From Mucilaginibacter_A sp050954285 (GTDB lineage: Bacteria > Bacteroidota > Bacteroidia > Sphingobacteriales > Sphingobacteriaceae), in contig JBPBPL010000016.1 in NCBI GenBank assembly GCA_050954285.1, positions 81,408-145,407 of the forward strand: a stretch of 64,000 nt of DNA. Direction: 5' to 3'. The notes under the pieces are model-generated. The model did no database searches. It was not told where the DNA came from and saw only the letters and a program-made list of their open reading frames with translations. Positions within the stretch are counted from its first letter, which is position 1; each line of letters starts with the position of its first letter. The position numbers were made by a program, and so were the translations under genes. This document shows, piece by piece, positions 36,330-44,392 of this stretch.

Positions 36330-36369
36330 TACTGATACTGTTTTTATCGGCATAAAAAGCATCAGTATT
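36328..36369 (+). repeat. 42-bp palindromic copy of the dispersed repeat
   Basis: AATACTGAT (36328-36336) and ATCAGTATT (36361-36369) are perfect 9-bp arms flanking CTGTTTTTAT-CGGC-ATAAAAAGC. The whole is a nearly complete palindrome containing the CTGT-subtype consensus. It begins two bases before the end of the NIPSNAP stop codon region and may double as a terminator. Confidence 0.75.
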
Positions 36370-36453
36370 AAACGGTTTGCAATATGTCAGTTTAATTTTA
36401 TATAATTGAAAAGCATTTCCCAATTGCTAACCAAACCTATTTAAACTAAAATT

Positions 36454-37338
36454 ATGACAACAAGACGTTCGTTCATCAAATCATCAGCAATTTATTCTGC
36501 CGGGTTATTAGTAGTGCCTTCACTGCTTAATTATGATCATAAGTATATTGGCTTACAGCTATATACGGTTAGAGACGCTATGCAAAGTGATCCTGCTGCT
36601 ACCTTGGCACGGGTATCAAAATTAGGTTACAACTCTGTTGAAGGTGCCACTTATACCGGTACGCAAAAGTTTTATGGTATGGAAGCTGCCGAATTTTCGC
36701 GCTTGTTGAAACAAAACGGATTGGTTATGCCAAGCAGCCATTACCGTTTGGGCGACGAGAAAATGAACGGCGAAATGCCGAAAGGTACCATTATGCAGGA
36801 TTGGGGCAAAGCAGTAGATGATGCCGCTGCTGTTGGCATCAAATACATGGTTTGTGCTTATTTATCGGAAGCGGAGCGTGGCGGAACGGATCGGTACAAG
36901 CACATTGCCGAGCAGTTTAACAAAGCTGGCGAAATCTGCAAAAAATCCGGAATCCAGCTTTGCTACCACAACCACGATTTTGAATTTAAAAAGGAAGACG
37001 GCAAATTTATGTACGAGGTTTTGTTGGAAAACACGGACAAAAATCTGGTAAAAATGGAAATGGATTTATACTGGGTAAACAAAGCAGGGCAGGACCCAAT
37101 TGCTTTGATCAACGAACATCCTGGCCGTTTCCCACTGTGGCATGTAAAAGATATGGACAAAACGCCGGAACATTCTTTTACTGAAGTAGGCAATGGTTCG
37201 ATTGATTTCAAAAAAATATTTAAATATGCAGATAAAGCCGGTTTAAAATACTTTTTTGTAGAGCAGGACAAAACGCCCGGCGATCCTTTCAACAGTATCA
37301 CACAAAGTATTTCTTATATCAAAAAAAACCTGGTTTAG
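36454..37338 (+). CDS. Secreted sugar phosphate isomerase/epimerase-like protein
   Basis: A 294-residue xylose-isomerase-like TIM barrel with a Tat leader (TTRRSFIKSSAIYSAGLLVV). Metal-site segments are LCYHNHDFEF, MEMDLYWVNKAG, LWHVKDMD and FFVEQDKTPGD, in the same order as in the paralogue at 20967. It differs from that copy by a loop around residues 95-110. It is followed by a strong terminator at 37364-37409, so the WD40-like gene after it may have its own promoter. Confidence 0.86.
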   Translation: MTTRRSFIKSSAIYSAGLLVVPSLLNYDHKYIGLQLYTVRDAMQSDPAATLARVSKLGYNSVEGATYTGTQKFYGMEAAEFSRLLKQNGLVMPSSHYRLGDEKMNGEMPKGTIMQDWGKAVDDAAAVGIKYMVCAYLSEAERGGTDRYKHIAEQFNKAGEICKKSGIQLCYHNHDFEFKKEDGKFMYEVLLENTDKNLVKMEMDLYWVNKAGQDPIALINEHPGRFPLWHVKDMDKTPEHSFTEVGNGSIDFKKIFKYADKAGLKYFFVEQDKTPGDPFNSITQSISYIKKNLV

Positions 37339-37363
37339 TCCAATCGTTTCTTAAAATTAACTG

Positions 37364-37409
37364 ATGGTGCCCTGCTATGAAAATGTATTAGCATGGCACC
37401 ATTTTTTTA
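37364..37409 (+). terminator. Rho-independent terminator
   Basis: ATGGTGCC (37364-37371) pairs with GGCACCAT (37395-37402), helped by inner CTGCTA/TAGCA pairing, and is followed by seven Ts. It ends the transcript of the 36454 gene. It also overlaps an apparent upstream in-frame ATG of the next gene, arguing against that start. Confidence 0.85.
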
Positions 37410-37411
37410 TC

Positions 37412-37425
37412 GATAAAAACAGTAT
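37412..37425 (-). repeat. Dispersed repeat, CTGT subtype, overlapping a start codon
   Basis: GATAAAAACAGTAT, extended left by TTTTTATC so that TTTTTATCGATAAAAA is a palindrome. Its last two bases are the A and T of the ATG at 37424. Confidence 0.65.
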
Positions 37426-38941
37426 GAAAACAAAATCTTTATTTACAACACCTTTGCTTATCCTGGCCTCGCTTTGGTACGGCTCCGTTTCGGCACAAAA
37501 AATCGGCATTTTTGATGGTCAAACCGATGTTGGCAACAACGTAAAAACTGGTGCTGCCACTTTCATCCCACAAATGCAGCAATATGTAATTTCGGGTGCC
37601 GGAACTAATATATGGGCTGACCATGATGAGTTTCATTTTGTGTGGAAGAAAATGAAAGGCGATTTTATCTTATACACCAAAGCCGAATTTGTAGGTTGGA
37701 ACGGGGTGGAAGAGCATCGGAAAGTTGGCTGGATGGTGCGCAAAAGTTTGGATGGCAATTCACCACAAATTAATGCGGTTGAACATGGCGATGGCTTAAC
37801 GTCGTTGCAATTCCGGAAAACAGCAGGCGCAACTACAGAAGAAATCAAATCTAAAATTAATCATGCCAACATCATTCAGCTGGAAAGAAAAGGCAATACT
37901 TACACCATGCGCGTGGCCAAATATGGCGAACCTTTTGTAACCGAAGAAACCACCATGGATTTAGGCGATGACGTTTACGTAGGTTTATTTGTGGGTTCGC
38001 ATAACCCGGATGTTGCCGAAACAGGCGTTTTCAGAGATGTGCGCATTACTGTTCCTTTTCCGGGTGTTGCAGATCAATCAACCCAAATGACGCTGGGCAG
38101 CAACCTGGAACTGCTGGAAGTGGCCACCGGAAACCGGGAAGTTATTTATACAGTTCCAAATTCTATCCAAGCTCCAAACTGGACTAAAGATGGTAAAAGC
38201 CTGATTTACAACGATAGCAAAGGTTTGCTTTACAATTTTAATCTGGCCAGCCGCCAACCAACCCTGCTGAATACAGGCGAAGTAAAAGCCAACAACAACG
38301 ATCATGTGCTTTCTTTTGATGGTAAAATGATAGGTTTGAGCAGCTGGGTAAAAGAACTGGGCGGTTCTATTGTTTATACAATGCCCGTAACTGGCGGGAC
38401 ACCAAAACAGATCACACCGAAAGGTCCTTCCTACACGCACGGCTGGTCTCCGGATGGAAAAAGTCTGGTTTTTTGCGGAGACCGGGACGGCGAGTTTGAT
38501 GTGTATAAAGTTCCGGCTGCGGGCGGAAAAGAAATCCGCTTAACTACAGCAAAAGGTTTGGATGATGGCCCGGAATATACGCCTGATGGAAAATATATTT
38601 ATTTTAATTCGGTACGCTCCGGATTAATGCAAATCTGGCGCATGAAGCCTGATGGCAGCGAGCAGGAACAGGTAACCAAAGACGACTTTGACAACTGGTT
38701 TGCACATATTTCTCCGGACGGCAAATCGATGGTTTTTTTATCTTTTTTGAAAACAGAGGTAGAACCAGGTATTCATCCGCCCTATAAACATATATATATC
38801 AGAATGTTGCCTATCAGCGGGCAGGGAGCACCAAAAGTGCTGGCTTACGTTTATGGCGGACAAGGTTCTATCAACACACCTTCCTGGTCTCCGGATAGTA
38901 AGCATATTGCTTTCATCAGCAATAGCGATATGAGCAAGTAA
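37424..38941 (+). CDS. Exported TolB-like WD40 beta-propeller (PD40) protein
   Basis: A 505-residue exported protein. Signal peptide MKTKSLFTTPLLILASLWYG ending SVSAQ. The N-terminal 190 residues form a beta-sandwich-like domain (FHFVWKKMKGDFILYTKAEF, HRKVGWMVRKSLDG) resembling DUF1349. The C-terminal half is a TolB-type propeller with repeated SPDGKSLVF, TPDGKYIYFNS, SPDGKSMVF and SPDSKHIAFIS units. It ends in SNSDMSK. The role is probably carbohydrate or protein binding at the cell surface. The start at 37424 is chosen because the upstream ATG lies in a terminator. Confidence 0.83.
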   Translation: MKTKSLFTTPLLILASLWYGSVSAQKIGIFDGQTDVGNNVKTGAATFIPQMQQYVISGAGTNIWADHDEFHFVWKKMKGDFILYTKAEFVGWNGVEEHRKVGWMVRKSLDGNSPQINAVEHGDGLTSLQFRKTAGATTEEIKSKINHANIIQLERKGNTYTMRVAKYGEPFVTEETTMDLGDDVYVGLFVGSHNPDVAETGVFRDVRITVPFPGVADQSTQMTLGSNLELLEVATGNREVIYTVPNSIQAPNWTKDGKSLIYNDSKGLLYNFNLASRQPTLLNTGEVKANNNDHVLSFDGKMIGLSSWVKELGGSIVYTMPVTGGTPKQITPKGPSYTHGWSPDGKSLVFCGDRDGEFDVYKVPAAGGKEIRLTTAKGLDDGPEYTPDGKYIYFNSVRSGLMQIWRMKPDGSEQEQVTKDDFDNWFAHISPDGKSMVFLSFLKTEVEPGIHPPYKHIYIRMLPISGQGAPKVLAYVYGGQGSINTPSWSPDSKHIAFISNSDMSK

Positions 38942-38951
38942 TTTATACCGG

Positions 38952-38963
38952 TAAAAACAGCAT
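38952..38963 (-). repeat. Dispersed repeat, CTGT subtype
   Basis: TAAAAACAGCAT, preceded by TTTATACCGG in line with the extended consensus, lies just before the terminator at 38967. Confidence 0.6.
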
Positions 38964-38966
38964 TAT

Positions 38967-38999
38967 CCAAAAGCCAGCTAAATTTTAGCTGGCTTTTGG
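38967..38999. terminator. Bidirectional terminator between convergent genes
   Basis: CCAAAAGCCAGCTAAA (38967-38982) and TTTAGCTGGCTTTTGG (38984-38999) are exact reverse complements, a 16-bp perfect stem with A and T runs in its arms. It separates the WD40-like gene from the DUF1080 gene. Confidence 0.88.
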
Positions 39000-39003
39000 C
39001 TTT

Positions 39004-39849
39004 CTATTGAAAAAGAGCGGAAGGGATAACTTTAATAGGTTGTATTTTCAGGTCTTTATAAAAAATTTCTGCTCCTTCGGATTGGATTTGCAGCTTTCCT
39101 TTTTTAAGCGGCAACTCCGAACCGTTTTCCTGCTGGCGCGAATCCACTAAAACCATCATTACTTTTCCGTTTATCATGTGGATGCTGGTATCGCCGTGGC
39201 AATATAGATCCAGCGTGTTCCATTCGCCGTTAGGTTTTTCGGCATCCATTTGTTTCAGGCAATGGCGCCCGGTTTTGCTGGTGGCACTAAAAGTTGTAAG
39301 TTCACCATTTGGGTTATAAACAAAAGTGCTGTCGTTTTTCCGGATAACTTTTACAGATTCTGTTCCGCCGGCAACGCCCCAGTAATCGCCGCAGTTGCCT
39401 TCTTCAATCTGAAATTCCTGCGACCGCATCCAGGCACCATAATCAGCACCATTCGGCCCAACGGCAAAGTAGAGCAGGCCGCTGTCTTTTTTCTTGTTCT
39501 TTTTTTGCCCCCAGCTTAAATTTCCCCATTTAAATTGCAGCTGGAAATGAAAGTTTTCATATTCTTTTTGGGTAGAAATACCGCCCCAGTTTTCTCCGGA
39601 AATCCGGATTACTTTTTCTCCCTGCTGATCAATAACCGTAAAAACATGTTTTGGATCACGGTTCAATCCAACCGCAATATTGGTTACAGGTTTACCGGCA
39701 GCATCCAGATCCGGGCCGATATACGTATCCCAGCCCTGCAAATTTTTGCCGTTAAAAAGAGTAGTCCAGTTATTTTCTTTTGAAATAAGGCTGAAACCTG
39801 CACAAAAAATTAAAGGCAGTAAAAGAAGTATCCGGTTATTTTTTTTCAT
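39004..39849 (-). CDS. DUF1080 family secreted protein
   Basis: A 281-residue exported jelly-roll protein. Signal peptide MKKNNRILLLLPLIFCAGFS. DUF1080 landmarks are WTTLFNGKNLQGWDTYIG, FHFQLQFKWGN, KDSGLLYFAVG and FQIEEGNCGDYWG. The C-terminus has LPLKKGKLQIQSEGAEIFYKD, the usual final strand. Predicted to act on a (keto)glycan in the periplasm. It converges on the WD40-like gene. The signal-peptide codons for ILLLL coincide with a dispersed-repeat copy. Confidence 0.87.
   Translation of the reverse strand: MKKNNRILLLLPLIFCAGFSLISKENNWTTLFNGKNLQGWDTYIGPDLDAAGKPVTNIAVGLNRDPKHVFTVIDQQGEKVIRISGENWGGISTQKEYENFHFQLQFKWGNLSWGQKKNKKKDSGLLYFAVGPNGADYGAWMRSQEFQIEEGNCGDYWGVAGGTESVKVIRKNDSTFVYNPNGELTTFSATSKTGRHCLKQMDAEKPNGEWNTLDLYCHGDTSIHMINGKVMMVLVDSRQQENGSELPLKKGKLQIQSEGAEIFYKDLKIQPIKVIPSALFQ
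39820..39831 (-). repeat. Dispersed repeat inside signal-peptide codons
   Basis: TAAAAGAAGTAT on the plus strand; on the coding strand it reads GGATACTTCTTTTACTGCC within the DUF1080 signal peptide. It may be chance, since Leu-rich leaders use CTT codons. Confidence 0.4.
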
Positions 39850-40076
39850 AAAATTTAATTTTTAATAATTTAGAATGGCTTGTTTTCTAATCAAAGCGAA
39901 ATTTAAAGTATTTAACAGGAAACCTTGGATTTAACTTGAGTTACATTATATTTAATAACAAAAACTATCAAATTACTTATTATCTTGTACAAATTTCGGT
40001 TTACAATCTTACAAGCTTGTAGCATCAATTATAACATTTTGTCCATTTCATTCCAACATAATAAATTAATAACTTC

Positions 40077-40730
40077 ATGATCAAGGTTTTACTTGCGGAA
40101 GATCACAACGTGGTTCGTAATGGCATCAAATCTCTTTTAGAAAAAGAAACTAAATTTGAGGTTGTTGGCGAGGCTACAAATGGCCAGCAAGCATTAAACC
40201 TGCTAACCAAAGGGCTGAAGGTAGATATAATTTTAGCTGATTTGAATATGCCCGAAGTTAGCGGCATTGAGATAGCAACTGAAGTGAAAGACAAATATCC
40301 TACGGTAAAAGTGATTATTCTTTCTATGCTTGATCATGAAAAGTATATTTTAGAAGCTTTTAAACAAGGAGCCAGCGCTTATATCCTGAAAAATGTAACC
40401 GCTGATGAACTGATTTTTGCAATAAAGCATGTGTGCAATAATAATGAAAGATACATTTGCAGCGAGCTTGCCTTGCGGCTGCTGGATAAGCTTTTGCAGA
40501 AGCCTGAAACCGTAACTGCTACAGAAACACCAGCAATAGAACTGTCCAGACGTGAGGTAGAAGTATTGATTTTGATTGCAGAAGGATTTACTAACCAGGA
40601 AATTGCTGATAAATTATTTACCAGCAAGCGTACCGTGGAAGGCCACCGCCAAAATTTAATCGATAAAACAAGTACCAGAAATACCGCCGCCCTGATTCGT
40701 TACGCAATCGTATCGGGTTTAATTAACTGA
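40077..40730 (+). CDS. NarL/FixJ-type response regulator
   Basis: A 217-residue two-component regulator. The receiver domain has VLLAEDHNVV (acidic pair), the phosphoacceptor Asp at residue 55 in IILADLNMPEVSG, and the Lys segment AYILKNVTADEL. A LuxR-type HTH fills residues about 152-215 (ELSRREVEVLILIAEGFTNQ, then EIADKLFTSKRTVEGHRQNL). No histidine kinase gene is in the window, so it is an orphan by position. It has a 227-bp upstream region without a recognised promoter. Confidence 0.94.
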   Translation: MIKVLLAEDHNVVRNGIKSLLEKETKFEVVGEATNGQQALNLLTKGLKVDIILADLNMPEVSGIEIATEVKDKYPTVKVIILSMLDHEKYILEAFKQGASAYILKNVTADELIFAIKHVCNNNERYICSELALRLLDKLLQKPETVTATETPAIELSRREVEVLILIAEGFTNQEIADKLFTSKRTVEGHRQNLIDKTSTRNTAALIRYAIVSGLIN

Positions 40731-40842
40731 CAGGCATTTTCGTTTCTATTTATTTCTGCTGATTTCTCCTGCCAAAGTATTCGTGTTTAATTGACCCAAA
40801 CTTTTAAAATTAAGAGCTTGTTTAAGCATTGCTCTTTTTTGC

Positions 40843-40934
40843 ATACTTCTTTTATCACCAAATTTTTTAAATTTCAGATGGTTTTATTCAAGCCATCCAT
40901 TATAAAACAAAATTTACTGCGATAAAAGAAGCAT
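40843..40934. repeat. Inverted pair of the dispersed repeat, in the 40731-41131 gap
   Basis: ATACTTCTTTTATC (40843-40856) faces GATAAAAGAAGCAT (40921-40934) across 64 bp. The inner flanks CAAATTTTTT and CAAAATTTACTGC also complement each other in part. The rest of the 401-bp gap shows no gene. Confidence 0.75.
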
Positions 40935-41131
40935 TGTAAATTTAACAACCGGATTTTAAACAAATTCTAAGTTTTGGTTTGTTTCCGTATCTTATATTTC
41001 CGATCAATTAGTTTTTTGGCTGATTATGTCCACAACTCGCCGGATTCAAAATTTATAATCACGTATTAGTTCGTTGTAAACACAGTATTTGTACTGATAG
41101 AAAGAGAAATTCTTATCTGGACATTTACAAT

Positions 41132-41434
41132 ATGTCAATCAGGAAAAATATGAAAACGAAACTGACCCCACGTTTATTAGGTTTTTTGATCAAAAAAGGA
41201 TACAAATACTTTTTATCGCAAACTACTTGTATCGATCAGGAGGGTGCATATGTCGGTATCATGTTAAAACCGGTAAAAAAGCATCCTTTACTTCAAAAAT
41301 TGCCAAAACCTTTTAGTTCTTATTACAGCATTATTCAGGAACCTGTGCAAATGGCTTGGGGCCTGCACAACACAAGTATTGTGGTTGATCTCGGAATACG
41401 GGATGCGGAAAAATTTGAAGGTACTGTAAAATAA
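41132..41434 (+). CDS. Small hypothetical protein
   Basis: A 100-residue basic protein without signal peptide or membrane segment; family not recognised. It has an N-terminal TPRLLGFLIKKGYKYFLS and a C-terminal half with a beta pattern (AWGLHNTSIVVDLGI). The ATG at 41132 or the one at 41150 (MKTKLTPRLL) could be used. It is 14 bp upstream of a response regulator and probably cotranscribed. Confidence 0.6.
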   Translation: MSIRKNMKTKLTPRLLGFLIKKGYKYFLSQTTCIDQEGAYVGIMLKPVKKHPLLQKLPKPFSSYYSIIQEPVQMAWGLHNTSIVVDLGIRDAEKFEGTVK

Positions 41435-41448
41435 TAAAACAAAAAGGC

Positions 41449-41850
41449 ATGGGAAAGAGCATATTAATCTTGGACAATGATCCAAGTATTTTGGAGGTGA
41501 TGGAAGAAGCTTTAAGTTATGAAGGGTTTTGCGTAAATACTTTTAAAGAAACGGAGGATATTATATCCTTGGTTACCAAGTTTAAACCGGATCTGGTAAT
41601 TACAGATTACATTTTAAACGGTATCAATGGCGGTGAACTCTGCAAAAAAATAAAAAATACTTCATCAACTTGCCACCTTCCGGTTATTATTATTTCGGCT
41701 TATTCTAAAGTGCTGCAATCGTTAGGTTATTATGGTTGCAATGCCTACGTAGCCAAACCTTTTGATCTGACCGAGATGATAGACCTGATCAAAAACCTGG
41801 TTGAAACACAATTTAAAATGCGTATTAATACCCCAATAATTGAGTATTAA
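41449..41850 (+). CDS. Stand-alone response regulator receiver
   Basis: A 133-residue CheY-like receiver with no output domain. Acidic pocket LILDNDPS at the N-terminus, phosphoacceptor Asp53 in DLVITDYILNGINGG, Thr/Ser position in PVIIISAYSK and conserved Lys in AYVAKPFDLTE. It probably works by protein interaction or phosphotransfer. It is 14 bp after the small hypothetical gene and 80 bp before ssb. Confidence 0.92.
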   Translation: MGKSILILDNDPSILEVMEEALSYEGFCVNTFKETEDIISLVTKFKPDLVITDYILNGINGGELCKKIKNTSSTCHLPVIIISAYSKVLQSLGYYGCNAYVAKPFDLTEMIDLIKNLVETQFKMRINTPIIEY

Positions 41851-41930
41851 TACACTATTTAGGGTTAAATATTGGCTCTACCTTACCAGCAAGAAAATAC
41901 AAGTTAATATAAAATTAAATCCGCAAAGCT

Positions 41931-42287
41931 ATGTTTACAAATTCAGGTATCAATAAAGTATTTCTTGTTGGCAATATCGGCAAAGATCCAAGACTACATA
42001 ATTTCCAGGATCAGCAAGAGGTTTTATGTTTCCCGTTAATCACCAATGAAATCATTAAAAAAAATGGTGAAGATTTTGAATTAACAGAATGGCATAACGT
42101 AAAAATACCGAAAGCAGTTGCTGTCATCAATACGCAAGAGTTAAAAAAAGGTGATTTACTTTATATAGAAGGCAAAATACAAACAAGAAGTTTTTATGAT
42201 GAGGAACAAGTAAAAAAGTATAAACTTGAAATTATTGCAGTCAAATTTCAGGTGTTAAGTACTATTCCCGCTTTGCAAAAAGTTTGA
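41931..42287 (+). CDS. ssb: Short single-stranded DNA-binding protein paralogue
   Basis: A 118-residue OB-fold SSB. Strands NKVFLVGNIGKDPRLHNF and FELTEWHNVKIPK, then LKKGDLLYIEGKIQTRSFYD are typical. It stops at STIPALQKV with no Gly/Pro-rich linker and no acidic DDDIPF-like tip, so it cannot recruit replication partners in the usual way. It is likely a second, specialised SSB rather than the replicative one. Two terminator-like hairpins follow. Confidence 0.88.
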   Translation: MFTNSGINKVFLVGNIGKDPRLHNFQDQQEVLCFPLITNEIIKKNGEDFELTEWHNVKIPKAVAVINTQELKKGDLLYIEGKIQTRSFYDEEQVKKYKLEIIAVKFQVLSTIPALQKV

Positions 42288-42309
42288 TAAGTTGAGTTGA
42301 TTGGGTTCT

Positions 42310-42331
42310 GGCTAACGGGAAACCGTTAGCC
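42310..42331 (+). terminator. Hairpin after ssb
   Basis: GGCTAACGG-GAAA-CCGTTAGCC: a 9-bp perfect stem with a GNRA-type tetraloop, followed by ATTATTCTATTTTT. It is a probable terminator for ssb. Confidence 0.8.
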
Positions 42332-42355
42332 ATTATTCTATTTTTCATTAAAAAC

Positions 42356-42387
42356 AACGCTGTTAATTCAATTTAACGGCGTTTTTT
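42356..42387 (+). terminator. Second hairpin after ssb, shared with 44393-44431
   Basis: AACGCTGTTAA and TTAACGGCGTT (one G.T pair) enclose TTCAAT and are followed by a T-tract. The same stem sequence recurs 2 kb away. Confidence 0.8.
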
Positions 42388-42493
42388 GTTAATAAAGATT
42401 GTTAACATAATTGAGGGCAGTAAGTATTCAATTTTGTCTTAATTTTTAGCTTTGTCCCAAGAGAAAATCCTGGGGTTTATTTAAATGCAATGA

Positions 42494-43279
42494 ATGAGTA
42501 ATCAACTTCAATTAAGAACCGTAAATGTTATCCGTTACGTTACACCACTGCGTGAAGGCGGTTCGTTGCCCGCTATTGCCGAAGCAGACGACGGTTTTTT
42601 ATACGTATTGAAGTTTCGGGGTGCCGGACAAGGTGTAAAAGCACTGATTGCAGAATTAATTGGTGGCGAAATGGCGCGCCTGCTCGGTTTAAAAGTTCCG
42701 GAATTGGTTTTTGCCACGCTTGATCCGGCTTTTGGCCGCACAGAAGCCGATGAAGAAATACAGGATTTACTTAAATTTAGCGTTGGTTTAAATCTGGCCC
42801 TGCATTACCTCAGCAGTGCCATTACTTTTGATGCAACTGTTACCAGTGTCGAACCAAAATTAGCTTCTCAAATTGTATGGTTGGATTGTTTGCTAACCAA
42901 TGTTGACCGTACGCCGCGCAATACCAACATGTTAATTTGGCACAAAGAATTGTGGTTGATTGATCATGGAGCAGCTTTGTACTTTCATCATTCCTGGGAC
43001 AACTGGAAGGAGCAAGCCCTGCGGCCTTTTGTGCAGATAAAAGATCATGTATTGCTTCCTTTTGCTTCAGAGTTGGATTTGGTTGATCATGAATTCCGTG
43101 CTGTTTTAACTGCCGAAAAAATACAAGCAATCGTTGCTTTGATTCCGGATGAATGGTTGATCAATGAAAACGATGCTATATCTGCAGCAGAAAAACGACA
43201 AGTCTATGTTCAGTTTTTGTTATTGCGCATTGCCAGTTCAGAAATTTTTGTGAAAGAAGCCCAACATGCACGTATTTGA
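42494..43279 (+). CDS. HipA-like kinase family protein
   Basis: A 261-residue protein of the short HipA-like (HipA_2) kinase family. A Gly-rich ATP loop region FLYVLKFRGAGQGVKALIAE lies at about 35-55 (here FRGAGQG). The catalytic-loop motif NVDRTPRNTN is at about 137-146 and the metal-binding DHG at about 157 in LWLIDHGAALYF. Unlike HipA it lacks the N-terminal couple domain and no HipB-like antitoxin is adjacent. Its last 14 bases overlap the DUF3037 gene, so the two are translated together. Confidence 0.82.
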   Translation: MSNQLQLRTVNVIRYVTPLREGGSLPAIAEADDGFLYVLKFRGAGQGVKALIAELIGGEMARLLGLKVPELVFATLDPAFGRTEADEEIQDLLKFSVGLNLALHYLSSAITFDATVTSVEPKLASQIVWLDCLLTNVDRTPRNTNMLIWHKELWLIDHGAALYFHHSWDNWKEQALRPFVQIKDHVLLPFASELDLVDHEFRAVLTAEKIQAIVALIPDEWLINENDAISAAEKRQVYVQFLLLRIASSEIFVKEAQHARI

Positions 43280-43640
43280 GTATGCTGTTATCCGCGTGGT
43301 ACCAAGGGTAGAACGGGAAGAATTTATTAATGTAGGCGTGATTTTGTATTGTTCTAAACTAAAATATCTGCACGTTTTATTCAATATTGATGAAAAAAGA
43401 ATTGCTGTTTTTGCACCAGGCTTGGATATAGAAGAAATAAATATCAACCTGAAAGCTTTTGAACGAATTTGCCTGGGCGAGCCGTGCTCCGGTTCTATCG
43501 GAAAGCTGGATGCTGCTTCCCGTTTTCGCTGGCTCACGGCAACGCGCAGTACTGTTGTACAATCATCTAAAGTCCATCCTGGGTTGTGTATAGATGCAGC
43601 CGGAACTTTATCAAAATTATATCAGCAATTAATTTTGTAG
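43266..43640 (+). CDS. DUF3037 domain protein
   Basis: A 124-residue protein of DUF3037, which commonly follows HipA_2 kinases. Characteristic start HVFEYAVIRVVPRVEREEFI, then NVGVILYCSKLKYLHV and LGEPCSGSIGKLDAASRFRWLTATRS (broken here as GSIGKLDAASRFRW). It is probably a substrate, inhibitor or partner of the kinase; no function has been established. It starts inside the kinase gene at 43266. Confidence 0.83.
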   Translation: MHVFEYAVIRVVPRVEREEFINVGVILYCSKLKYLHVLFNIDEKRIAVFAPGLDIEEININLKAFERICLGEPCSGSIGKLDAASRFRWLTATRSTVVQSSKVHPGLCIDAAGTLSKLYQQLIL

Positions 43641-43641
43641 C

Positions 43642-43654
43642 ATAAAAGAAGCAT
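43642..43654 (-). repeat. Dispersed repeat, single copy
   Basis: ATAAAAGAAGCAT lies two bases after the DUF3037 stop and seven before the end of the convergent YjbQ gene. Confidence 0.6.
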
Positions 43655-43660
43655 CAGCAA

Positions 43661-44083
43661 TTATTCTCCCCAAGCCGTGATAATCAAATTTCTGGCACCG
43701 CCATGGTTGCGGTGTTCACATAAATAAATGCCCTGCCAGGTGCCTAATCCCAATCGTCCGTTACGTATCGGTATCATTACAGAACTACCCAGCATGGCTG
43801 CTTTCAGGTGCGCCGGCATATCATCAGAACCTTCATCGTTGTGCAAATAACCGGGATCATCTTCCGGAACCGTCTGATTAAAAAATAGTTCGAAATCTTT
43901 TCTAACCGTTGGATCAGCATTTTCATTGATGGTTAACGAAGCGGAAGTATGCTGAATAAAAACTTGCATCATCCCGGTTTTGATTTCGGTGATATGCGGT
44001 ATAGCATATACCACTTCAGAAGTAATGATATGGAAGCCTCTGGCTCTGGCTTTGAGCTGAAGGGATTGCTGGTAGATTTTCAT
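43661..44083 (-). CDS. yjbQ: YjbQ family (UPF0047) protein
   Basis: A 140-residue cytoplasmic protein of the YjbQ/UPF0047 family. Conserved segments are QVFIQHTSASLTINENADP (shown in part), DEGSDDMPAHLKAAMLG, LGTWQGIYLCEHR and the C-terminal ARNLIITAWGE. The three conserved His (QHTSAS, AHLKA, EHR) line a putative active site. Members have weak thiamine-phosphate synthase activity; the true role is unclear. It stands alone between convergent and tandem genes. Confidence 0.92.
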   Translation of the reverse strand: MKIYQQSLQLKARARGFHIITSEVVYAIPHITEIKTGMMQVFIQHTSASLTINENADPTVRKDFELFFNQTVPEDDPGYLHNDEGSDDMPAHLKAAMLGSSVMIPIRNGRLGLGTWQGIYLCEHRNHGGARNLIITAWGE

Positions 44084-44087
44084 TCTT

Positions 44088-44187
44088 TAAAAACAGTATT
44101 GTGGATGAATTGATTGAGCATTTATGTACATATTTTACCTGATAAAACAAGCATTTATCAACCGTACCGTTTTTATTGGCATAAAAT
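44088..44187. repeat. Cluster of three dispersed-repeat copies
   Basis: Three copies within 100 bp upstream of yjbQ: TAAAAACAGTAT (44088-44099), GATAAAACAAGCAT (44141-44154), and TACCGTTTTTATTGG then CATAAAAT (44165-44187). The last two face outward, opposite to the usual inverted pair. No gene is supported in the 44084-44455 gap. Confidence 0.65.
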
Positions 44188-44307
44188 CAGGATTTATTTT
44201 AGTGTAGCTTAAAATCCTTTTTCTATTTGTACTAACCGCAAATTCTATAGCTATTTTAAAATTACTGAACATAAGATTGGATAGAGAGGCTTCATTAAAA
44301 CCACAAC

Positions 44308-44331
44308 AGTCCGATATGTGCATATCGGACT
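44308..44331. repeat. 24-bp perfect palindromic hairpin
   Basis: AGTCCGATATG-TG-CATATCGGACT: two 11-bp arms with a 2-bp loop. It may be an operator or an RNA hairpin; no T-tract follows. Confidence 0.7.
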
Positions 44332-44392
44332 TTATATTATTAAAGGGAAGATCCTTAAGAACTGACGATTGCGAAAAAATTGTAGTTGAAGT

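Noticed and set aside
37364..37423. Upstream ATG extending the WD40-like protein by 20 residues
   Set aside because: The ATG lies in a strong terminator stem, and the signal peptide begins properly only at 37424.
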